DNA of 64,000 nt, taken from NCBI GenBank assembly GCA_028554795.2, contig CM068835.1, positions 61,482,719 through 61,546,718 of the forward strand. The letters are read 5' to 3'. The position numbers and the translations under genes were made by a program. The stretch is from Sinohyriopsis cumingii. Lineage: Eukaryota; Mollusca; Bivalvia; Unionida; Unionidae. The stretch's first letter is position 1, and every line of letters begins with the position of its first letter. The notes below the pieces were generated by a model that worked only from the letters and a program-made list of their open reading frames with translations, did not search any database and was not told where the DNA came from. Positions 35,160 through 48,019 of the stretch are shown here, one piece after another.

Positions 35160-35400
35160 GTGGATTAGCTTGTGCATTTGAAAAGACGTTTTTGAACTTA
35201 ATCATGTCCATATCCCCTTAACATCATATTTAGTGAATGTTTCGCAGAGTATGTGTATCGACTCCATTAAAAATAAATAAAATATTACAATTATCTCTAA
35301 ATACCTTATATATTTGTGTAAATCGCTGAGTGACATAAATCACTGGTTCTTGTTTTGGTGTAGCTGAATTATCAATGATATCTATGTTGTTAAAATAAAA
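35160..35400 (-). pseudogene. A32-like ATPase C-terminal remnant, block copy 2
   Basis: About 160 bases (35185-35350) match 1-170. The minus strand reads VIYVTQRFTQIYKVFRDNC, containing the TQ sensor motif and RDN of the packaging ATPase. The Walker A half present in copy 1 is missing. Confidence 0.6.
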
Positions 35401-35551
35401 TAAATAATATGGATTTTATTGCGTTCGCTCAGAGCATCCACCCCCACAATTGTACTAACAATAATAATAGCAAAAAAATGAAAAGCGTGCACTTACAGGT
35501 AAATGGGTAGAATGTGTAGAATGTGGTACAAACAAACATAAATGTATCTCC

Positions 35552-35830
35552 GTGATACAGCCCAGAATCAAAGTGTCTGCTGGTGACATCGCTGCTTCGT
35601 TAAGAAAATTACTAGGAGCTCCATGGGCTAAGTATCCAAGAGAAAAACATCTTTCTGGATATAATTATTGTGGTCCTTTAACTCGACTTGATATCCGACT
35701 TTACGAGCGAGATCAGGCAACACCTGGAGAGTATCCAATAAATGCTATTGATCAAGCATGTCCCGTTCATGATGTAGCGTATACAAATAAGGATTTACGA
35801 CAAGTTGATTCACTCATTAAATTCCCTTAA
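35552..35830 (+). pseudogene. PLA2 domain, block copy 2, truncated
   Basis: It aligns with the PLA2 ORF at 794. The catalytic HD is kept (ACPVHDVAY), but the calcium loop reads YCGPL where copy 1 has YCGPG. After DLRQ the C-terminal helix region is lost and the frame ends at 35830. The deletion also removed the start of the following integrase. Confidence 0.75.
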
Positions 35831-35839
35831 TACAAATCT

Positions 35840-36600
35840 CTATCACACAATACGATTCGAAATGTAGACGTCAATAGCGTTCATACAAACACGCGTGCAC
35901 TGTCGTTGAGTTTGCAAGTAGGTATAAAGAAGCAGAACCACTATCAACTAAAACAGCTGCTGAAGTTGTATCTGCGTTTGAGTGAATTTAACAATGAGGT
36001 CCATTGCGATGGCGACAGATGCTACAGGTTGATTCTGGTAAGGAATTTCTTAGTTCAGTATCATGTTTGATGAAAAAACATAAAATCAACATCACATGTG
36101 GACATTCCGCAATTTATCCTGATCAGACAATTGTTGAACGATTCAATCAAGGAAATGTTCCAGAAACACAAGAGATCTCGTGAATGCGTTGGAAGACGAC
36201 CAGGTGTGATAGCTGTATTAAATAATGAAATTACTCGTTCGATTTCTATGAAACCTACCAATGTAATCACAAAAACATATACCATTGCAACGATATGATT
36301 TTTTTCTTCAAAACAACCAGTTCTAGGTAATGTGACTGTGAAGTTTGTATAGGAACCTTGTGAACTTGAAGGTGGTAAACAAAGAGCGACTGATTCTATT
36401 TGGAGTATCACGACACATACAATTCCCTGCGTGGTATGATCCACGGGTGGACCTGCAATCTACAGATGAGATTTATCTGGTCCTCATTTGTACGCGAACA
36501 ATTATACGTCCTCATTTGTATGCGAACAATTAATTACACGCAATTCCTGAATGAAGACACACAATTAGCACCGCATTCACTTTATTAAACTAGCCTCTGT
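35840..36600 (+). pseudogene. Integrase, block copy 2, N-terminally deleted
   Basis: It matches copy 1 from the YDTI-x-x-VDV segment onward. The target of the copy 1 SINE is uninterrupted here (GAGTTTGCAAGTAGGTATAA near 35906). Parts such as KTAAEVV and the ALNNEIT-like segment near 36215 can be read in shifting frames. The catalytic core is damaged and a duplicated CCTCATTTGTA segment lies near 36480-36520. Confidence 0.7.
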
Positions 36601-39290
36601 ACGGCGATCACATTCAAGTCAGGTCAGCATCACATTTTCGCGTGTGTGAACACAATTACTATTAATTCTGTCTAGTGTAAATTGTCTTGTATTATTATTT
36701 GAGTACTGACACAACATTAATGTGTTACAGCTCGCACAATGATTATTTTGCTTTTGTTTAATCATCCTGATAAATTCAGCATCGAGATTAAAGTCACGTT
36801 TATTTTTTTCACATTGTTCGTTAGTAACTAACTATTTTCTTACTGCAACATTATCAATAACATTATCGCTATTACCAGCCGTTTCTGGAAAGGCTACGAT
36901 AGCCATGGCAGCTGCGATATTCTTCTTACTCGAGACACTGCGAGATAAACTAAGTTTGACAATTCGATCGATTATCAACAATCCAAATATATGTATCAGA
37001 AATAGTTAATCATTGTTACGAATGAATTGTTAAAGCATATCATAGAGTCAACGGAGTTTTGTCCATCATTAACACGCTCGCAATAACACTGACATGAATT
37101 TAAACAATAACACTGATCACAAGATTTTGTTTTTCTGACGATTTGGTATATCAACTTCAATATTTTATCGTCGCGTATGAAGTGGTCGATAACATAATGG
37201 TACATGTAGATTTGCAATTGTATCTTTATGTAATAACAATAAGTATTGTTGAAGTGTATCACGAACTATATTTCTACTTGCAAGTATCAAATCATCTGGT
37301 CTCCATGAATTAAAAAAATTGTTAATATGATTCTGAAATTGTGTTACGCATTATTTCACAGTCAATTGTATTTGGTTGTAGTGTGATTAATTTCTTTAAA
37401 TCATTTAATTTTGGATCACGTGCTCTATGGTCATTATCTATTTGCTCATAAGAATCAAGAAAATTCCTCAGCTTTTTATGTGGAGACAATCCAACAAAAG
37501 TTGGCGGTTTACCATGTTCGCCACATATTATTAAAGCAGTATTTTTAACAAAAAATCAAGAAATATGTGTAATGTCACCAAAGACACTGTTCATATTTCA
37601 TCCCAGGTAATAATCTTTGGAATATAATTTTCACCCATTCGTTTAGGAGTCCACGCATCTCCCTTCCATCGAAAGAAGCCGTGATAAGCATGAGATTTAA
37701 CTACTCGTTCGTTCATTTCTCTGGCGAGTCTATGTGTAGGTGTTAAACAACCATATCTACATAGTTTGAAGAACTCTGACGAAATACCTCAACAACACGT
37801 GTTGTTTTACCAGAACTTTCCGGTCCATCAAGATCAACAGTCTTACGTCTGTCTACAAGATGATATACCGATGGTGATGAAGATCTTAAATGAATAAACT
37901 GCGTTGACTCACCATCAATATAACTCAGAATTGTACCTAATGTAGTTACGTTTGGCAAGAAAATTGTTTATCGGCTTAAAAATATATTCTCTTCGTTTTA
38001 TCGCCCTAAATACCTAGAACACTCTTCCTTTCCAAGAAACCTTCCAATCATATCAACCCAGATAACATCCTTATAATTGTCTTTGGTATTTCATAATCCA
38101 CACATGTCCTACAACGTGATATTATATAATCGAGAAGATCAAACCTCGTAGGCATCCACGATTTTGTCTCACTAGCAAAATGACTTAAGGAATCGAAAAA
38201 AGAATTACTGAGCAGCTTTTCAATACAAGGTTTTTCATTTTGTCGTGGAGATATTCTTTTCGATAAATCTCACCAACAGGTCTTACAAACCGATCGAACT
38301 TATTTTCTTCGAATCAGATACTTCCATCAGTTTTTATTAATTCGTTGTGATTTTCTTCAGAACTCTGACATAACCATTCTGATAATGGATAATTCTTACT
38401 TACCTATTTAGTTGTTGTTGTTGTTGTGGGGTTTAACGCCATTTTTCAGCACAAGATAGGCTATACATGGCGGCCAGTATTAAAGGTGGAGGAAGAACTT
38501 GGGAAAACTCCGGAAAGAACCATCGACCCACGTGAAGCTACTGGCAAGCTTTCTCACATAACCCACATAGGCCGAACCCGAGACTCGAACCCACGCAGAC
38601 AGAGGTGAGATGGCAGTGATCCGTAACGGTGCCTATTTCGTTAATAAAATCAAATATATCACCGTTTTAGAATTTAACGGTTCAATTTCTTGGATTCTTG
38701 TTTTAGCCGATGTCCACGCATCTCATTATGTTCAATAATATTTATCGGAGCTCCTTTCAATTTATTTTTCGATCCGTACAAAACTTTCATGTTATTCTTT
38801 TTGCTGTTATTAGGAATTTTAATTTCTTTCCTAATTCAGCAAAGTCATTTATTGTAGCTCCTTGATCATTGACTGATTCAGCCCATTTATATTTTTTATG
38901 TCTTAGATCCGTTAGACCATTTCCACGTATCGCGTTTGTAAAATGTTCCATTACTCGTTCGGCTACGCAATTTCTTTTGGAAAATTTCTTTGGCTTGAGA
39001 TTACTAAGACTGGGTTTCTCGTTCAGCGGATATATTGCATAAGTAAATGTGTTCACAGGATAGGCTCTATCATAATACAGTTTGTCACTACTAGTCATCA
39101 TTCCTGGTAGGATTTTTTTTAACGTATCAATATTTCCATTGTAAGTATCGTCTTATCCCACAAAACATTGACTCTGAAAAAATATGTTTAATGATCGAGA
39201 GAATTAATAATCGTCGCTACTCTTTGTGAATTAATTGTAGCATCAAGGCTGCCAAGAGTGTGAGATATTCCTGAAACGTTGATTACTCAT
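36600..39290 (-). pseudogene. SF1 helicase with HNH-like tail, block copy 2
   Basis: Read from 39290 downward, the best piece is the ORF at 39101-38787 (AYPVNTFTYAIYPLNEKPSL, then LRHKKYKWAESVNDQGATIN). Then comes a segment near 38170-38080 with RFDLLDYIISRCRTC. The helicase core follows, with Walker A GPESSGKTT (about 37800-37830), Walker B IITWDEI (stop at 37591-37593 directly after it) and CGEHGKPPTFVGLSPHKK-like text. A TIHS-stop-Q motif lies near 37030. The HNH-like tail (about 36640-36790) shows CASCNTL and FTLDRINSN. The 5' end is cut at about 39290, where similarity to copy 1 stops. A SINE interrupts it at 38410. Confidence 0.65.
38410..38631 (-). mobile_element. SINE family 1, 5'-truncated, in helicase copy 2
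   Basis: It begins (plus strand) with GTTGTTGTTG and GGGGTTTAACGCC and ends in the tRNA-like head at CCGTAACGG. It is flanked by CCTATTT (38403-38409 and 38632-38638). The equivalent site in copy 1 (about 4835-4860) is empty. Confidence 0.85.
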
Positions 39291-39299
39291 TCCGGTGTC

Positions 39300-42200
39300 C
39301 ACTTACATCGTAACACGCTATACTAGGCCTTTATTTGGATAGTAAGACATAGCACTAAAACGACCAACATCATGTGATATGTCTTACACTGTAGGTCAAG
39401 GGAAGTAACTTGAACGTATATGTATCAGCAGTAGGTGTGAATCACATCCGCCTCTTTTTCAGCCTACCATAATTTTATTTTACATTTTTCTCATACATAC
39501 TTTAAAAAAATTGATATTCCTCTTTGTTAATACCAGAATGATTTTCACTAGCAAGTACCCCCAAAATTGACACCTATTTGTTGAACATGAAGATAATCGT
39601 GATACAAATGTCTACTGAAACCTTGATATATTGCTCGTTTTATCATTAAAAACGGTCGTTATGACCTGACATTTGAATCACCATTATGAAAGTATTAACG
39701 TTTAATAAGAAGTCATTAATTGTGTTAAAATTTCATTAAAACAATCTTAGTACACCATGAATAACAGTATGCCAAAAAATTTTGATCAATTAAAATGTCA
39801 CTAATGCCTACTCGAATCAGAAATTTAATAAATAATAAATACCAAAATAAATGAGTTTCTTTACAAAGTGTAATTCGTGTATTAGTTCTGTCTTTTAGTT
39901 TTGTTTTAAGTGTAATGCTCCTAAATACAATGAGATATGTTTTATTCAAACGTGAAGTATGTTAGTCTAAAGTTACATGTTTGTTCACGAGTGTTTTTGT
40001 GAGATCCGAATTAAGTGCTGATGGTGTTGCGATTCCTGATTTGCACAAGTATTTATTGTATTGTTGCAATGAATTTAAAGTTTACCCACCTTTACCGCTC
40101 TAATTATGTATTTTGTGTCAAATAAAGGAGGTGGAATGAATGAAAAGTTAAAAGGCACGTAAATACAACATTTGAAAGAGCTAGTGGCCTTGGCCAAGTG
40201 TCAGGTCAACTCATTTTAGGTGATCAATCGAGCACTGCTACAGTTGTTTTGGTGAACGTGATATAATTAAACTGTCTTAATTTAGCAGAGTACTCATTGA
40301 CGAGTGTGATCAAAGATAGCAAGACAACCAAGTGAAACGAATACTTCATGAAACAAAATTCTTTTTCTCTAATACATTTTATTAATCAAAAGCTAGTTTC
40401 GTAATTTGTAGCTAAATTGTAATTCCTGAACTGGCACTCCGAGATATCGTCATGGTTAAAAAGACATTTCACTATTACTGGCTATGACAACTGTTCAACT
40501 GTTGATGCTTTTTACTACCCTCCCACACCCCAAATACTCATCTCCATGTGTGCTTTTGTGATAATATCACTGTAGTCCAGATGATGTTGAGACAAATGGG
40601 TTGTACTGTAGCAGATAAATACATGGGAGATGTCCATGCCATAATTTTAACTCCTGTCTGCCTCAAAATGTTGAGAACTAATCAGCATTTTCATTTTATG
40701 GATTATTTCGTTACGTTTAATTTTATGCTAGTTATTCAAAATTAAGACCAAAGCTTCAAGCCGGCTATGCAGGAAAAAAATGTGATATTTCCAACATGGA
40801 ACTTTCAGCTCTTAAGGGACATATGAAGTCATTAAAACAGATCAAAGCTTCCTCAGGATCAAAATCTGGGTAATGTTTCATTGTTTTTCATGAAAGCATC
40901 TTCCACCATGGCACTTTTCTTATAGACATCCTTTTAGGTCAATGACCTTATTTGTTAGGTGTGAACAATTATATTTTGCGGTCTAGAAAAAGCATCGAAT
41001 GTTTTTGAAATTTTGTGGCAGGAACCTTGATATTTCAGTTATATAATCCCTTTATCTTTATTACACAAGCCAATTGTTAGCAATGTCTGCCATCATAGTC
41101 ACCGTAGTTATAATCAAATATTTCTTCAATTGAATTTATATTTTAAACAAGGTAAAGCTGCAGTTTTTAAAAGAAATATATTAAACAAAAGTTCTAAATT
41201 CTATTTTAATGATTGACCCTTTTGATTACTTTGAGAATTATGTACACTCACCCCACCCCAATCTCTTTGATGACAATCGAATTGTAAATTATGTTTGTTT
41301 CAAAGGTAACCTAAGTTCGCAAGTATTCTTATAAATCTCATCAGTTGCGCAATGGTATTTTCAAAAACTCCATGCTATAATTGGAAGAAAAATACATCGT
41401 CTGAATGGGAGAAAAACTAAAATACCCTTTTCTGACACGTAACAATAATTGACAGTTATAGTTCGAATGGTGCCAGTCTGATGTCCAATATGGCGGCCAT
41501 GTTTGCCATCTTGAAAATCTTCCTTTCGTTACTTGTTCTGAATGGAAAGTCATGCGGACATGCGGTGTACACAAGAAGTCTTTGTCTAATGTCAAGTTGG
41601 TTGTAAAGGAAAATGATCTGATATCTAATGTCTGCCACAGTGATGTTCCTCCTGAACGAATAGTCATATGAACATGGTTTGTTTTAACCTGAAACATTGA
41701 GTTGGGTTAACTAAACATTTTGTTAACCTGACATTCAATACCACCAGAATGGCAGCCATCTTGAAAATTTTCTTCATACTCCTCTTCGACTGAAGGGCAT
41801 ATTGACATAGAAGACTCCATGTGATGTCTAGTTGGTTCTAAATAAAAACGTACTAAGTCACAAGTCTAATGACTAGGGCAGCAATATTGTAAAATCATCT
41901 GGATGAATGTCACAACCCCACTATGGTATTATAAATAATGCTATGGATCTGCTACAATATTATAAAAGGTACTGCAGAAGGCGTGCATTAAAATATAATG
42001 ACTCCAAAGCTCCAGTCAGTATTGCTGACACTCTAGATTCATAGAACAAGTCAAGGTTGAAAAGCTAACAATCTTGTGAAATATAAAATATCAGTTCAAA
42101 TAACCTCATGGGATAAATATTTAGTTTCAATTTGAATTTAAAGCGTCTGTTCAGGTTTATTTTGAGTGAGACAATAATGGCCATGTTAACTAAATGCAAT

Positions 42201-42400
42201 GCCACTTTACATTTAATTCATCACATGAAGGTTAATGACCTATAGTGAGAGGGTCTCTGGTCAGTACATTGGCCCTTGTACGCATCTGCTATTGATTTCT
42301 CTTTTTTTCTCCTTTGATCTTATTCCCCCAACTCATTTTGCCTTATTCATCCAAAGTCAATGTGTACACCCATGAATCTATCAGCGCTATTTCGCATGAG
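39300..42400. other. No gene recognised
   Basis: Intron- or intergenic-like AT-rich DNA. ORFs at 39725-39949, 40548-40745 and 41341-41697 show no recognisable content. Confidence 0.5.
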
Positions 42401-42404
42401 TTTC

Positions 42405-42515
42405 TTGGGAAGCTCTCATTGCCATCTCTCACAAGCACCGTGGAAATCTCAGTTCCATCTCTTGCGAGCACGCTGGGAATCTCTCAGTGCCATCTCTCAT
42501 AGCACCCTGTGAGCT
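42405..42515. repeat. Three-unit tandem repeat, about 34 bp
   Basis: Three diverged units, each containing a form of CTCA(T/G)T(G/T)CCATCTCT and ending GCACCGTG, GCACGCTG or GCACCCTG. Confidence 0.75.
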
Positions 42516-43529
42516 TCCTGAAGAAACATAAGGGACGTACACTCTCGTCTTCATACTCTACTCTTTAAAATTTTATCTCTCATGGACCTTCCATCAGACT
42601 AATTGTGACAACTTTATCAAGCCCTAAGCACACTCAATTCCACTTATGCATGCTTTGATCTCTAAGTATGAATAATGTCACTCAATACATTTTAATAACA
42701 CACGATCACATCTAAATGTTGATCAGCTGAGACACAGGAATCTACCCATTGCTAATAAGTAATCATTCTTATTGCATGCACCCTACAGAGTGCCTTAAGT
42801 ATACATATAGATACATATACACATAAATCCAACTCAGTTTAATTACGCATAGTTCTCAATCTATATTCTGAAAAATGCTAGTACACATCATAATTCAATC
42901 TTAAAAATTCAACAATATGTTTTGATTCAGGATTTAATAAGATTCACTATCTACAAATTATGTTTCAGTAATCTATAAAATGAACTAAGCAACAAAATTA
43001 AAGATAATTACTCAGCCAAAATATTGTTTTATCTTTAGAAACTAAGTTCAAATTCCCTATTTTTTATGAGTTACGTCTCAGAGTGCATTCAGCTAAAGTT
43101 CCCTGTTCAACAGCTTTATGCTCTACCTCTGATTATATGTCTCTCCACTACAGGAGCTAACTGCGCACTAACGTCTCTATGTGTGCGTAAAATTAATAAT
43201 TACCCATTTTCCTGCTTAAATTATAAGCCCCTACCATTGGAAGATTTAACTTCTCTCATCCCCATTTGGTAGACACACCAATCTTCGCATTTGTTTCCTG
43301 CCTGTGTCCCAGTGTCTTCACACTTTCTAGGCGCACCACAGGGTATCTGGTTAAAGACTGTTCCATTGGCAAAACCCTGCTCTACAATGGATGAAGTAAC
43401 TTTGAAGCCAAATCGGAAATACTGAAACACATAACTCATCATCCAGCCCACATGCTATGATTTACGCAAACTTCTGCCCTTCAGTTCATTACAATGAACA
43501 TGATACATAAAGCAACCCAGGTAGTTATA

Positions 43530-43870
43530 AAGAAAGAAGGCAAAAGAGCAAGAGTGAATGCAGAAAATATAATGTTAAATCTACATCTGCTATGAATCAC
43601 CTGGTCATCTGCTCTCCACTACCCTAAAAGAGCTTGTCAGAAGGATGTTTCTAGTGGTCAATATGCCATAATCGCTATTCAATACGCCGTTTGTAGTGAT
43701 CGTTACCCATGCATCTGTTGTCCATATTCCGAAGGATGTAAAGGAAGTGACGTAAAATGCATCTAAATCCCTAGGATACAAAACTTATTTCAAACTTTCC
43801 AATTATCTACTTACGACTCTCTCATGGAACTGTAAATTACTAACCATTCCATTTTAAACAAAATTAACAT
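43530..43870 (+). repeat. Dispersed repeat, unit 1
   Basis: It matches 47245-47620 at about 70 percent by eye (shared AAGAGTGAATGCAGAAAAT-like, TCCACTACCC and GATGTAAAGGAAGTG-like segments). No coding or tRNA-like part is seen. Confidence 0.7.
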
Positions 43871-46800
43871 CACTACCAAAACTATAATCAAAGATAATAG
43901 GACACAAACATATATGTTATGTTACGAATCTGTAGTTTTAAAATTAGCAACCGAAAACTGCGGAAAGATCAAATTTGGAAAATTTACATATTTTATTTAT
44001 TTCCCTAAAATACAGATTGAAACTTAAAAATAAGTTACAGCATAGCGAATGAAATCTAAAATGTTAAATATTATATATAAATGTATGATAGGTCTCTCTT
44101 GTTATTATATGGGAGGGATTTTGTGTACAATAGAATATGAAAGATGTGACTTGAAAATATCTTTTACGTTTTTGTAGCATGCGTTTGAATTTGAGGAAAT
44201 CAGCTTAACTGCAGAATCACGCATCCCATAACAGAGCCGGGCAAATTTACTTCCTAATCATCTTGAGAGATTCGTATGTAATTTGGTTTCTTTTTTTACT
44301 TCTTTTTTTAATGATCTGGTTATTACAAATCCAAAGAATAGGCCCTGATTATTATTATTATTATTATCATCATCATAGGACTAAGCAATTCGATTTCTTT
44401 TTTCATTGTTTCTGTCTCTTCTTTTGACTGTTTATTTTAATCGAAAGGAAAAATATATCTGAAAATAAATAATTTATTGTTCATATACCAAAATGAACAG
44501 ACATATAAATGTGGTGGGGTGAGGTTTAACATCTCTGGTTTTATCCCAGTTCCATACGTGTCTATCAATCTGTCAGTCCTGCCTTCAGCTTTAGTTTTTC
44601 ATTATTGAAATACATACTGGTAAAATGCATAGAGTTTTATGACACATTTCATGTATTTCTTCCAACATCTTTGAAAAGAATGACTGAATATTACGTAATG
44701 AAATCTATACAAAACGTTTATATCTCAAACAGCGAAGGACTGATTGTTACAAAATTTGTTTTGAAATATGTCTGTATAATTCTTCTTTTGCTCTAACACT
44801 ATGGTTTTCCTTTTTCACGTTTGTCTTCTGAGGAAAATATTATTGAGATAAAAGGTTGTCCCAACTGATAATCATTATAATTATAAACAGTTATATGAGT
44901 AGTTTGGTTCTATGCTTAATATGCACCACAGTCCCTTCTTTGACGTTTGTTTTACATCTGTGCGGACTTAGTTTCAGTAAAAATATATTTGAAAATTGGC
45001 CATTTTATTAACATTTATAAGTTTTGTAAAAGTTCTAACTAAAATCAAATTAGTTCAGTGGTGTACCGAATGAGGTCCAATATATTATTCGTATATGCCA
45101 ATAGCCTGGAATAGTTTGGTGTGCTAACAGTCTTGATGTATCTCAAGGAAATAGTCCGAAATGTCTTTGAATGAATTACCAGTAATTATAAAATAGCCAT
45201 TTAGTACCAAAGTTTACGAACACCTTGTAATTAAAATGAATAATTTAAATTAATAATCAAAACATCTCAACTGAACAAAATGACCCCAATAAGATTGATG
45301 TTTAAGGTAGAAATAACATAATTCTCAGATAAAAATGCCTAACAGGAAAAAAAGATGCAACTTTAGAAACAGAATAAGGGTCGAATAATTATTTCTATAT
45401 CATTGTAACTGTTACACTGTCAAGACCATTAGCAGTTAACCAATTAGGAATTAGGCAGCTTCAATAATTTGACGTGTCCAAAACAGGGAGGAGCCAAGAA
45501 TTGTTTTTGTGGATTTGTCTATTCTTGTACAAGTTTAATACGCACGCACCTTCTCCATTTTTCGTCTACAGCCATAGGGGTAAGTATTACATTTGTATCG
45601 TATTTATTATGTGAAGACTATTCATTTTTTAATATTGTAGTGTGAAATACTACTATTACCACTACATAGATTTGAAACCTTGTGAACCTTTAATTTAGTT
45701 CCCTGTGTCTATTATGTTATTATGACCAGTTTGGTTTTATTTTAGCTTTTCGTATGTGCGTGCGGGTATATCAAGCGTTTTGTCTGACCGGTCTGTATAT
45801 CTGTATGGGGTGTGACCATCAAGACCATACAAGAACAGAACAGATGATTTGTAAACTTGTACGCATGGTGGACCAATGAGGATCTGTGTGCAGCCAATAC
45901 AAGTTTGGGCCAACCCAAGAATTCAGGAGAACTGTGTGGTTTGACAATGGACACGTGAACCAGGTCAAAATGTTTCGTTTGCTAAGTATTTACAATGTAT
46001 TTATGAGTCATACGTGGTTGTGAATCATACGGGATGTACCAATGACTGAGTCACGAGTCATACATTTGGTACAATTGTTATAGTGATTACATTTGAGTCA
46101 TTTTCATTACATGAGATTATTTGAATCTTCCTTTTATTACATGCGATTGTATGAATCTTACTTTTGATTTTAAATATATGAATCACATTTGTGTTTTCTT
46201 CATTTGTGAATGTTTGGATAAAGTAATTAATGAATCGTATTCTTAGAGCGTGAAAGAGTCACTGTATGTGTAGAGCATATGAAACTGCATCTTTCACCAT
46301 ATTGTGTTGTATTGTCATTTAATCGAATCATCCATTTAGGTCAGTCCTGTTATAATCCCCGAAAATATTTATACACTATTATTTATGAAGTTAACAAAGT
46401 GAATAATGTAAGAGTGAAAACTTACATACAAAAGCATACCTTTCTTCAGATATTCAACATTATGGTGAAAAAAGCAAACACACACATGTAACAATATGCA
46501 TTTGCTAACTAAGCGATCGGGATAAAACATATAGGTTGTGATCCAAGTGTGTTTCTAAATGATCAATAGTTTTCCGAATGCGAGGCAGATTTATTTCTTA
46601 CGTTGGTTATAAATTTACGATTTGACATATTAGATTTCATTAAATTGACCACATTGGCAAACTAAGTCAGACTTAGGTGTGAAGCTAAGGATTCTTGTAA
46701 GGTTGTGATATCGAAGGTTCGCATGTTCACGTTGCAATGATGGAGAGAAAAAACAAACTCACTAAAGGACAGACTTGTTCAATTCAAACACAGCTTTAAC

Positions 46801-47244
46801 ATTGAATATAGGGAATGTAATGTTACAAAAGTCGACAGCTGTCTATTATCGGAAACCTAGTCATCTATTATTCAAATCCGTGTCATCTACTATCAAATAA
46901 ATAGTGATCTACAATCCAATAGTCATCTATTGGAGTGACCAAAACCACAATTTTCACCATTTAGACCCCGTTTAGAGTGGCCAACACTCACCCAACTACA
47001 GCCAACAAAATGTATGATGTAAAAAGCTGTATACGATACAACTGGAAATCCTTTTTCACATAACTGACCTATCTTTCTACATAAAACATAATTGTGACAA
47101 CTTTCTATACAAAAGTGAAGCCCTATCCCCTACAACTCTCCTATAATTTCTTTTAAACATAACTACCAATAAGCTGGAAAATTAATAATGGATATAAATA
47201 TAAAAGCTATACACTCAAACTTACTTATTCGATATCATGAATGG

Positions 47245-47620
47245 AATGAAAGAAGACAAAATGGCAAGAGTGCATGCAGAAAATGTAACGTTTAAACTAC
47301 ATCTAGTATCCATTACGAAGTTATCTACCTTCCACTACCCCGCAATTACTGCAAGAAGGCTGTTTCGAGTGGCTAATACACCCTAATGGCTATTCAAAAC
47401 GGCGTTTGCAGTGACAATCACCCACTAATCTACTGGCCAAACTGCGAATGATGTAAAGTAAGTGGTGTAAAATGCAATCTAAGTCCCCTAGAAACACAAC
47501 TATCCTATATCCTTTAAACGTTCCAGTTATCTTCTTACAAGCAACTTAAAACACCCGTCCTCATATAACTTCCTTACCATTCATGTTCAATCTAAATAAC
47601 CGTCCCTACCATAATTTTGT
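47245..47620 (+). repeat. Dispersed repeat, unit 2
   Basis: Partner of 43530-43870 in the same orientation, 3.7 kb away. Confidence 0.7.
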
Positions 47621-47938
47621 TCTATACCCGGAATATATGAGAAACCTTCCCATTTTTTTCTTCTATTGAATACTACTTCTATATATGTAAAATGTAATGG
47701 AATGCGCATTGATTAGAAGGGTTGGAAGTTTTTCTTGGAACGAAAACAATGCAAATAAAAATGAAAAGAAAGAAACATTATTGTTCATTTGGGAATTGTG
47801 GGAACCATTATTCTATCAGTAACTAAGAAAAAATGTGTTGTAATTCGAATGCAAATTTGATAGCTGGACGTACGTTTCAGATTTACTCTCGGCCCTTTCT
47901 ACATGAGAGAGCAAGTCTGCTAGATGTCTACATCACAT

Positions 47939-48017
47939 TCGAACCCACGCAGACAGAGGTGAGATGACAGTGTTCTGTAACGGTGGGCGCTTTAGACCAC
48001 TCGGTCACTCGGGACTC
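47939..48017 (-). mobile_element. SINE family 1, tRNA-like head only
   Basis: The plus strand reads CGAACCCACGCAGACAGAGG to GGCGCTTTAGACCACTCGG, the reverse complement of the family 1 head. Body and tail are missing. Confidence 0.75.
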
Positions 48018-48019
48018 CT

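Larger units (their letters stand above)
42520..47930. other. No gene recognised; one dispersed repeat pair
   Basis: AT-rich. It contains an ATT/CAT trinucleotide run at about 44350-44380 and two related repeat copies listed separately. ORFs such as 43221-43451 and 45742-45954 are unsupported. Confidence 0.5.

Noticed and set aside
42405..42515. CRISPR-like array
   Set aside because: Three diverged contiguous units without spacers, in a eukaryotic genome; an ordinary tandem repeat.
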